This document shows, one piece after another, positions 1 to 4,069 of a DNA stretch of 6,763 bases; position 1 is the first letter of the stretch, and each line of letters begins with the position of its first letter. Location of the stretch: positions 1-6,763 of the forward strand of contig QNDO01000082.1 of NCBI GenBank assembly GCA_003644895.1, given 5' to 3'. The notes below the pieces were generated by a model that saw only the letters and a program-made list of their open reading frames with translations, had not been told where the DNA came from and searched no databases. This DNA comes from Candidatus Hydrothermota bacterium (GTDB lineage: Bacteria > Hydrothermota > Hydrothermia > UBA1063). Both the position numbers and the translations under genes were made by a program.

Positions 1-147
1 CTCGGCATCTCCAATAACCCTTTTTATATACTGAGCTACGCCAGCATTTATTGTGCCATCAATCTCCGCTACATGAACCAATTCCCCAGTTGCTATAGAG
101 GCTAAGAGAATGACCAAGGATATGGACAAAATAAATTTGGATTTCAT
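1..147 (-). CDS. NfeD / ClpP-class membrane serine protease, N-terminal part (runs off window)
   Basis: The reverse strand reads 49 codons from an ATG at 147-145 to the window edge. It begins with a short basic start (MKSK) and a hydrophobic stretch ending in ASIATGE at about residues 5-22, a typical signal peptide or membrane anchor. Then comes VHVAEIDGTINAGVAQYIKR, which matches the opening strand and first helix of the ClpP-like domain of NfeD/STOPP proteins (family pattern V-Y-V-x-x-I-x-G-x-I-x-x-G). Known archaeal members cleave hydrophobic segments of stomatin-like partners. The catalytic Ser and Lys lie beyond the window, so activity cannot be judged. There is no Shine-Dalgarno site just before the ATG. 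The gene is divergent from the flippase. A longer overlapping minus-strand frame (274 to 59) reads out of phase and lacks any family resemblance. The family call is fairly firm for such a short piece. Confidence 0.72.
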   Translation of the reverse strand, partial: MKSKFILSISLVILLASIATGELVHVAEIDGTINAGVAQYIKRVIGDAE

Positions 148-161
148 TACAACTCGCAAGG

Positions 162-219
162 ATGTGGCTGAACCCTCGGTTCAGACACGTGTCTGATTTG
201 CACTGCAAATCAGCCACAT
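162..219. repeat. Four-arm inverted-repeat structure (cloverleaf/cruciform) in the protease leader
   Basis: All 58 bases fit one four-way junction with no unpaired base at the junction. The outer stem is ATGTGGCTG (162-170) with CAGCCACAT (211-219), 9 bp. Three adjacent hairpins fill the inside: AACC-CTC-GGTT (171-181), CAGAC-ACGT-GTCTG (182-195) and ATTTGC-ACT-GCAAAT (196-210). Because arms begin or end with CTG/CAG, the junction can slide by three base pairs to a second form with the same total of 24 pairs (outer 6, then 7, 2 and 9). It lies 15 bp upstream of the minus-strand protease start and would be in its 5' leader if the TATA-like site at 306-313 is used. It lacks tRNA features. It could be an RNA regulator, a DNA cruciform, or a recombination or transposition end. 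Confidence 0.75.
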
Positions 220-249
220 TGCGACTAAATAAATCGCTTAACCTTGCTT

Positions 250-258
250 TTACCTCCT
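250..258 (-). promoter_or_regulatory. Strong Shine-Dalgarno-like AAGGAGGTA with no good start codon behind it
   Basis: On the minus strand AAGGAGGTA is a near-perfect archaeal ribosome-binding sequence. The next ATG downstream (219-217) is about 30 nt away and opens only a 12-codon frame running through the four-arm structure. The protease ATG at 147 is over 100 nt away. It may be fortuitous, or belong to a leader peptide or a decayed gene. Confidence 0.3.
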
Positions 259-305
259 TTTGTTTTTTTCGCATATTTCTGATAAATTTATGCGAACAAT
301 CGTAA

Positions 306-313
306 TATATAAA
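306..313 (-). promoter_or_regulatory. Candidate archaeal TATA box for the protease gene
   Basis: The minus strand reads TTTATATA. A start of transcription about 25 bp downstream, near 280, would give a leader of roughly 130 nt containing the four-arm structure. Other AT-rich stretches nearer the gene (about 226-234 and 283-290) could serve instead. Confidence 0.35.
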
Positions 314-318
314 TGGAC

Positions 319-447
319 CTAAAAAGTTCTATCGTTCTGTTGGAAATACTGAGCGATTGGTTGATGTGAAATACCCAGCCATTTATGGCGGGGTTGTTTA
401 TTTTTCCTTAATTTTTGAAGTTCTTCTCCAACTTTAGGATAAAACAT
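319..447 (-). other. Doubtful 42-codon reading frame or gene remnant
   Basis: An ATG at 447-445 opens a frame on the minus strand ending in TAG at 321-319. It starts MFYPKVGEELQKLRKNKQ, is basic and hydrophilic, and has no membrane segment. The composition is protein-like rather than random, but I do not recognise a family and there is no Shine-Dalgarno site before it. The frame is open for another 14 codons upstream of the ATG. It lies in the gap between the divergent protease and flippase genes and contains the hairpin at 373-394. It may be a small protein, the remains of a larger one, or chance. Confidence 0.22.
373..394. repeat. GC-rich hairpin followed by a T-rich run
   Basis: ACCC (373-376) pairs with GGGT (391-394) and GCCA (378-381) with TGGC (386-389), with one A/G mismatch between and a TTTA loop. 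On the plus strand a T-rich run follows at 394-405. It could act as a terminator, but no plus-strand gene ends here. Hairpins of this kind also mark the ends of IS200/IS605 elements; no transposase gene is present to support that. Confidence 0.45.
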
Positions 448-534
448 GAAGATTAACTTTGGTGAGATAACGGTTGTAGAGCTAGTATTTTAAAACGATG
501 AGGTTTCTGCAGGCTTCCTACACTCTATCAGATG

Positions 535-553
535 ATACTAAGTAGTATTTTTG
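535..553 (+). terminator. Weak hairpin plus T run in the flippase upstream gap
   Basis: ATACT and AGTAT arms around a 4-nt AAGT centre are followed by a run of T (to about 552). There is no plus-strand gene upstream for it to terminate. The ATACT/AGTAT arms resemble those of the dyads upstream of cysD, but the spacing differs (4 nt against 8), so I do not call it the same site. Confidence 0.2.
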
Positions 554-578
554 CTTCGACACTTAATAAATAACACAA

Positions 579-600
579 CTTCTCCCCAAAATGGGAGAAG
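579..600 (+). promoter_or_regulatory. Perfect 8-bp hairpin before the flippase gene
   Basis: CTTCTCCC (579-586) pairs perfectly with GGGAGAAG (593-600) around a 6-nt loop. It ends 38 bp before the flippase ATG. If transcription starts near 570-580 (AT-rich TTAATAAAT at 563-571 upstream), it would cap the 5' leader. No T run follows on the plus strand, so it is not a conventional plus-strand terminator. On the minus strand T-rich sequence follows it, so it could terminate a reverse transcript. Confidence 0.4.
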
Positions 601-638
601 AGCCATTATTTAATCCATAAAGGGTTACAATAAATAAG

Positions 639-2123
639 ATGCCAAACTACACAAGAAGAGCTGTTAGAGGAGCTGGAATTGTCTTTATCATGATGGTTCT
701 TTCCTATTTTCTGGGCTATCTTTTTAGGTTAATTCTTGCCAGAGAGCTTGGAGTAGCATCTTATGGCTTAGTCTATGGAATTATTGCTCTGTTTGGTTTT
801 TTCAGCATCTTCATGGATTTGGGTCTTAACTCAGCCTTAGTCAAATACATAGCGGAATTTAAAGCTCAAAATAAATTAGAAGAATTAAAGGGCTCTATAC
901 TTATTGTTTTCCTCTCAAAGCTTTTACTTACGGTCCTTACTTGTGGGATACTCATCCTCTTTTCTGATAAAATTGCTTCAGATTATCTTAATACTCCTCA
1001 AGCTTCAATACTCATAAAAATCTACGGTATTGCTATTATTTTCTCAGTTATCTCCTCAACTTTAAGGTCATCCTTTCGGGGGTTTCAGTCTATGAAATAC
1101 TACTCTTCAACAGACTTTATTAAATCTGTCCTTGCTCTAACTATAACCTTCTTCTTGTTAATGTTGGGTTTTAAAGAGATAGCTCCAATCTTGGGGTTTA
1201 CCCTAACCTTTGCAATCCTTCCCTTAATTTACTTCCCTCTTTTAACTAAAATTTTTCCCGAATTTATTCATGTAAAAGCAGAATTAAGTAAATCCTTAGC
1301 AAAAAAATTATTCACATTTGGAATTCCAGTGGTCTTTACTGGTCTAGCTGGCATGATTTTCGGTTATACGGATACTATTCTGTTAACTTATTTCAGAACC
1401 TTAAAAGAGGTAGGTCTTTATAATGTAGCACTTCCTACTATGAAGGTAATCAGTGTAATAGGGGTTGCCTTCACTTCCATCCTTTTTCCCCTTTCATCCG
1501 AATTATGGGCTAAAAAAAGGAAAGACCAACTAGGTAAAGGATTAGGAATGCTCTATAAATACGCTTTAATTTTAGTTTTCCCTCTGGCACTCTTAATGTT
1601 CCTGTTCCCCGAAATAATCCTAGGAATCCTCTTTGGTGGAGAATTTAAAGCAGCAGGAGGGGTTTTGAGGATTTTAGCCATTGGCTACCTTATCAATACT
1701 CTTTCAGGAGTTAACAACACCACTCTTTCCGGAATTGGCAAGCCAAAAGAGGTGAGCAAGATAATGTTTTCCGGAGCCTGTATGAATTTAATTTTAAATT
1801 TGATTTTAATCCCCTTCTATGGAATGGAAGGTGCAGCCATTTCCACTACCATTTCCTTTCTCTTTCTCTTCATCCTTTCCACTCTAAAAATAAAAAAAGA
1901 TATCTTCTTCACCTTACCCTTGAAATCTTTTAGTATCCTGGCAATGTCTGGTATTTTAATCGCCTCTTTAACTTATCTAATAAAAAGTCTGGATTTTTTA
2001 GATATTTGGTCCAAATTAATTCTTACCATAATAATAGGAACTTCAATCTATCTCATTTTTTTAGTCGGCACCAAAACTCTAACTTTAAAAGAAATTAAAA
2101 ATATCTGGGATAGGGTGAAATAA
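639..2123 (+). CDS. Polysaccharide flippase (Wzx/RfbX-type, MATE/MVF superfamily)
   Basis: This 494-residue, very hydrophobic protein should span the membrane about 12-14 times. The N-terminus (RRAVRGAGIVFI, then LGYLFRLILARELGVASYGL at about residues 25-44) is the hallmark opening of archaeal polysaccharide biosynthesis proteins, and the segment FRGFQSMKYYS at about 147-157 is also typical. The length is normal for the family. Members flip lipid-linked oligosaccharides from the cytoplasmic to the outer face for S-layer glycosylation or exopolysaccharide. The substrate cannot be read from the sequence. The ATG at 639 has only a weak AAAGGG about 14 nt upstream. An epimerase fragment follows directly, in the same frame after the TAA stop, which points to an eroded glycan locus. 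The GC content is visibly higher than in the sulfate operon downstream. Confidence 0.93.
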   Translation: MPNYTRRAVRGAGIVFIMMVLSYFLGYLFRLILARELGVASYGLVYGIIALFGFFSIFMDLGLNSALVKYIAEFKAQNKLEELKGSILIVFLSKLLLTVLTCGILILFSDKIASDYLNTPQASILIKIYGIAIIFSVISSTLRSSFRGFQSMKYYSSTDFIKSVLALTITFFLLMLGFKEIAPILGFTLTFAILPLIYFPLLTKIFPEFIHVKAELSKSLAKKLFTFGIPVVFTGLAGMIFGYTDTILLTYFRTLKEVGLYNVALPTMKVISVIGVAFTSILFPLSSELWAKKRKDQLGKGLGMLYKYALILVFPLALLMFLFPEIILGILFGGEFKAAGGVLRILAIGYLINTLSGVNNTTLSGIGKPKEVSKIMFSGACMNLILNLILIPFYGMEGAAISTTISFLFLFILSTLKIKKDIFFTLPLKSFSILAMSGILIASLTYLIKSLDFLDIWSKLILTIIIGTSIYLIFLVGTKTLTLKEIKNIWDRVK

Positions 2124-2130
2124 TTATCAG

Positions 2131-2144
2131 GACTTTTGTTTTTA
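2131..2144 (+). terminator. T-rich run after the flippase gene
   Basis: ACTTTTGTTTTTA begins 9 nt after the flippase stop. Oligo-T runs terminate archaeal transcription without a hairpin. It overlaps the open frame of the epimerase remnant. Confidence 0.3.
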
Positions 2145-2168
2145 ATTAAAAAAATCAAATTTATTACT

Positions 2169-2252
2169 ATAAAAATTCTCGTAACCGGCGGAGCTGGATT
2201 TATCGGTCCTTTTTTAGTTGACAAGCTAATTGAGAATTATGAAGATTTGTAA
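2169..2252 (+). pseudogene. Remnant of a NAD-dependent nucleotide-sugar epimerase/dehydratase
   Basis: The frame reads IKILVTGGAGFIGPFLVDKL and seven more residues, then TAA at 2250-2252. This is the N-terminal Rossmann strand, glycine-rich GxxGxxG loop and first helix of the extended SDR family (GalE, RfbB and relatives), which normally run to about 310 residues. Only 27 residues remain. The expected initiator ATG reads ATA at 2169, and no family-like sequence follows the stop. The fragment is in frame with the upstream flippase, separated only by its TAA and 15 further codons. Such enzymes convert NDP-sugars for glycan synthesis, which fits the flippase. A deletion probably joined this stub to the sulfate locus. 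Confidence 0.8.
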
Positions 2253-2273
2253 TGGTCAGTTTGTAAGCAAAAG

Positions 2274-2287
2274 TATATAAAAGGAGG
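2274..2287 (+). promoter_or_regulatory. TATA box (TATATAAAA) overlapping an AAAGGAGG motif, upstream of the RHH genes
   Basis: TATATAAAA at 2274-2282 is a very good archaeal TATA box and would direct transcription from about 2302-2308, giving the RHH operon a leader of about 80 nt. The overlapping AAAGGAGG (2280-2287) looks like a ribosome site but sits 14 nt before an ATG (2302) that opens only ten codons, so it is probably incidental or left from a lost gene. Confidence 0.5.
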
Positions 2288-2386
2288 ACCAAGACCATAT
2301 TATGGAAAAACAACCCTCGATTAGCGGAAGATAAAGTTGAGGAGGCAACCCTTGAATTAAAGAAAAAAGGACTATTAAAATATAAA

Positions 2387-2620
2387 ATGGATAAAGAAAG
2401 AAAGCACTCTACGGAATTTACAGATATCCCTGTACCAACCCACATCGTGGAGAAAATAAAAAAAAGAATTCAAGGTACAGAATTTGAAACAGTTTCTGAT
2501 TATATAGCATATGTTCTAAGAGAAGTTTTAGAAGAAACAGAAGAAGAGGAAGGAGTTTATAGTAAGGAAGATGAAGAGAAAGTGAAAGAAAGATTAAGAG
2601 CTTTAGGCTATCTTGATTGA
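2387..2620 (+). CDS. Small ribbon-helix-helix (CopG/Arc-like) regulator, first of a tandem pair
   Basis: This is a 77-residue protein. Residues 9-17 (TEFTDIPVP) fit the DNA-contacting strand, 18-30 the first helix and 36-50 the second helix (VSDYIAYVLREVLEE), as in dimeric RHH repressors. An acidic linker (ETEEEEG, about 50-56) leads to a charged helical tail ending KERLRALGYLD. The next gene encodes a clear paralogue with the same tail pattern. The ATG at 2387 has only a weak AAAAGGA about 14 nt upstream. The reading frame is open back to 2267, and that stretch also encodes protein-like sequence (RLAEDKVEEATLELKKKG) but offers no ATG, GTG or TTG start. Its likely targets are the ATACTC/GAGTAT dyads downstream, which is inference. 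RHH antitoxins are an alternative, but no toxin gene is adjacent. Confidence 0.75.
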   Translation: MDKERKHSTEFTDIPVPTHIVEKIKKRIQGTEFETVSDYIAYVLREVLEETEEEEGVYSKEDEEKVKERLRALGYLD

Positions 2621-2624
2621 GATA

Positions 2625-2840
2625 ATGAAAGAAAAGGTTACAATAAAAATTCCTCGAGAATTATATGAAAAATTAAAGGAGATAATTCAAGATACTGGTT
2701 TTAGATCTGTAAATGAATTTATCGTTTATGCTATGAGGAATATTGCATCTGGAGGAAATTTGAAAGAGAAAGAGGATAGATTGACAGAGGAGGAGGTGAG
2801 AAAAGTTAGGGAAAGGTTAAGGAAGTTAGGATATATATGA
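2625..2840 (+). CDS. Small ribbon-helix-helix regulator, second of a tandem pair
   Basis: This is a 71-residue RHH protein from the ATG at 2625, four bases after the first gene's stop. The strand is KVTIKIP (residues 4-10), with alternating residues facing DNA as in CopG/Arc. Helix one is ELYEKLKEIIQDTG (12-25) and helix two SVNEFIVYAMRNIA (28-41). A charged tail ends VRERLRKLGYI. A TTG at 2613 in the same frame would add four residues and overlap the first gene, but the ATG lets the strand begin at the usual distance. The two proteins align over their whole length, so a duplication is likely; they could form a heterodimer or two separate repressors. The gene lies just upstream of a dyad-rich promoter for the sulfate operon, which makes control of that operon its most plausible job. 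Confidence 0.85.
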   Translation: MKEKVTIKIPRELYEKLKEIIQDTGFRSVNEFIVYAMRNIASGGNLKEKEDRLTEEEVRKVRERLRKLGYI

Positions 2841-2841
2841 T

Positions 2842-2860
2842 AAATACTCCAATTGAGTTA
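2842..2860. promoter_or_regulatory. Candidate RHH operator O1
   Basis: AATACTCCAATTGAGTTA starts two bases after the second RHH stop codon and has imperfect ATACTC/GAGTTA arms around CAATT. Its first 14 bases (2842-2855) recur as an exact inverted copy at 2975-2988. It could mediate feedback on the regulator genes or act with the sites near cysD by looping. No binding is demonstrated. Confidence 0.45.
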
Positions 2861-2969
2861 GGCACTACAGAAAATTACACATCTCTCCAAAAGAGAAGAG
2901 AACCCTATATCTCTGCAACACTGTCCATATACTTCCTAATTGTCATTTTTATACTTTAATTCTAAATTA

Positions 2970-2988
2970 TACTACAATTGGAGTATTT
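2970..2988. promoter_or_regulatory. Candidate RHH operator O2
   Basis: CAATTGGAGTATTT at 2975-2988 is the exact reverse complement of 2842-2855. It holds one clear GAGTAT half-site; the other arm (TACTA) is poor. It abuts the TATA box of cysD. Confidence 0.45.
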
Positions 2989-2993
2989 TTATA
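2986..2993 (+). promoter_or_regulatory. TATA box of the cysD operon (probably leaderless transcript)
   Basis: TTTTTATA lies about 28 bp before the cysD ATG at 3018. That is the archaeal TATA-to-start distance, so transcription should begin at or close to the ATG. The lack of any Shine-Dalgarno site before the ATG agrees with a leaderless message. Confidence 0.55.
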
Positions 2994-3008
2994 CTCTAAT
3001 TTGAGTAT
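2991..3008. promoter_or_regulatory. Candidate RHH operator O3 over the cysD promoter
   Basis: ATACTC (2991-2996) and GAGTAT (3003-3008) form a dyad with perfect 6-bp arms and an AT-rich TAATTT centre. It overlaps the end of the TATA box and finishes 9 bp before the ATG, a classic position for a repressor to block the transcription machinery. It is the best of the three related dyads in the 177-bp gap. Confidence 0.55.
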
Positions 3009-3017
3009 AATTATAAA

Positions 3018-3815
3018 ATGGATCATTTATCTGAGTTAGAAAGTAAGAGCATTTACATAATAAGAGAGGCATATAAGCAATTTCATAACATTGCGATGTT
3101 ATGGAGTATAGGAAAAGACTCAACAACTTTATTATGGCTTTGCAGAAAAGCATTTTTTGGAAAAATTCCTTTTCCAATACTGCATATTGATACTGGTTAT
3201 AAATTTCCTGAAATGATAAAGTGGAGAGATGAGTATGCAAAAAAATGGGGGTTAAATTTAATTGTTGGAAGAAATGAGGAAGCTATAAAAGCAGGAATTT
3301 CTCCAAAAAATAAATTAGAGTGTTGCACCGCTTTAAAGACAGAAGCTTTAAAACAAACAATTACAAAACATAAATTTAAAGCCTTGCTATTGGGAATAAG
3401 AAGGGATGAACATGGGATTAGAGCAAAAGAAAGGTATTTTTCTCCAAGAGATTTGGAATTTAGATGGGATTACAAAAATCAACCCCCAGAATTATGGGAT
3501 CAATACAAGACAAAGCAGGATGATGAAGAACATATAAGGGTTCATCCTATGCTACACTGGACTGAGATTGATATTTGGGAATATATTAAAAAAGAAAAAA
3601 TTCCAATTATTCCCTTATATTTTGCAAAGGATGGTAAGAGATATAGAAGTATTGGATGTAAGCCTTGTTGTTTACCAATAAATTCAAAAGCAGACACCAT
3701 AGATAAAATAATTCAAGAATTAAAAACAACCTCTATTTCGGAAAGATCTGGGAGAGCCCAGGATAAAGAATCTGCGTATATGATGCAGAAACTAAGAAGT
3801 TTAGGTTATATGTGA
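3018..3815 (+). CDS. cysD: Sulfate adenylyltransferase small subunit (CysD-like PP-loop enzyme) with extra cysteine motifs
   Basis: This is a 265-residue cytoplasmic enzyme of the PAPS-reductase/ATP-sulfurylase PP-loop superfamily. The PP-loop is SIGKDST (30-36), followed by LHIDTGYKFPEM (55-66), RRDE (128-131), RAKER (135-139), WDYKNQPPELW (150-160), RSIGC (210-214) and SERSGRAQD (241-249). These follow E. coli CysD in order, including the SER-x-GR and final GY(F/M) ending. It would adenylate sulfate with ATP to APS and pyrophosphate, driven by CysN GTP hydrolysis. It is shorter than E. coli CysD (about 300). Unusually it has C102-C103 and C214-x-x-C217 (plus C218), placed like the [4Fe-4S] ligands of APS reductase (CC...SIGCxPC). 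The reductase's C-terminal ECGLH-type active cysteine is absent, so I favour sulfurylase. It is the first gene of the operon. Confidence 0.88.
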   Translation: MDHLSELESKSIYIIREAYKQFHNIAMLWSIGKDSTTLLWLCRKAFFGKIPFPILHIDTGYKFPEMIKWRDEYAKKWGLNLIVGRNEEAIKAGISPKNKLECCTALKTEALKQTITKHKFKALLLGIRRDEHGIRAKERYFSPRDLEFRWDYKNQPPELWDQYKTKQDDEEHIRVHPMLHWTEIDIWEYIKKEKIPIIPLYFAKDGKRYRSIGCKPCCLPINSKADTIDKIIQELKTTSISERSGRAQDKESAYMMQKLRSLGYM

Positions 3816-3843
3816 ATGTAAAGGTTATAGTATCCTGAAAGAA

Positions 3844-4068
3844 ATGAAAAGTTATGAATCCCATAAGAGAAGTTTTGTAAAAGCACTTACCTATAGGCTT
3901 TATCAATCCTTTTTAGTTTCACCTATTATAATCTATGTACTAAGTCAAGATTTAGTGTTGGCATTTAAATTTGGTATCTCAGAAATTCTTGTTAAAATTC
4001 CTACTTATTACTTATTTGAAAGGTTTTGGGCCATAATAAAACAAGGATATAAGGAGGATATATTTTAA
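3844..4068 (+). CDS. DUF2061 small membrane protein
   Basis: This is a 74-residue protein. ESHKRSFVKALTYRLYQSF (5-23) is the DUF2061 signature (SxxRSxxKAxxxR), followed by two hydrophobic segments at about 24-44 and 46-60. GISEILVKIPTYYLFERFW (44-62) matches the second half of the family (G-x-x-E-x-x-x-K-x-x-x-Y-Y-x-x-E-R-x-W). The domain is often found beside or fused to sulfate-activation genes such as cysN/cysC, but its activity is unknown; sulfate handling at the membrane is only a guess. It sits 28 nt after cysD and its stop is one base before the cysN ATG, so the three are surely co-transcribed. The final codons contain the AAGGAGG that serves cysN. Confidence 0.88.
   Translation: MKSYESHKRSFVKALTYRLYQSFLVSPIIIYVLSQDLVLAFKFGISEILVKIPTYYLFERFWAIIKQGYKEDIF
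4051..4057 (+). promoter_or_regulatory. Shine-Dalgarno site of cysN inside the DUF2061 gene
   Basis: AAGGAGG lies 12 nt before the ATG at 4070 and is the clearest ribosome site in the operon. It supports the start at 4070 over the second in-frame ATG at 4097, and suggests that cysN is translated efficiently and coupled to the upstream gene. Confidence 0.6.
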
Positions 4069-4069
4069 G

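Larger units (their letters stand above)
2945..3001 (+). repeat. Direct repeat of a promoter-like segment, 40 bp apart
   Basis: ATTTTTATACTTTAATT (2945-2961) and ATTTTTATACTCTAATT (2985-3001) differ at one base and are exactly 40 bp apart. Each contains a TTTTTATA TATA-like core, so the upstream copy may be a second promoter or a duplicated promoter/operator unit. Confidence 0.6.

Noticed and set aside
162..219. tRNA or tRNA-like gene suggested by the cloverleaf shape
   Set aside because: Arm sizes are wrong, there is no 7-nt anticodon loop, no T-loop TTC-AA pattern and no conserved D-loop bases.
59..274. Minus-strand 71-codon frame overlapping the protease start
   Set aside because: It runs through the four-arm structure and overlaps the better-supported protease frame in another phase; the peptide has no family resemblance, and the AAGGAGGTA motif lies inside it rather than before its start.
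2200..2445. Minus-strand 81-codon frame over the epimerase remnant
   Set aside because: It is antisense to the recognisable epimerase motif and the RHH start, with no family features.
2613..2624. TTG start extending the second RHH protein
   Set aside because: It adds only four residues before the ATG at 2625 and has no better ribosome site; the RHH strand is correctly placed from the ATG.
2989..3240. Minus-strand 83-codon frame opposite cysD
   Set aside because: Antisense shadow of the conserved CysD N-terminus; cysteine- and leucine-rich without a motif.
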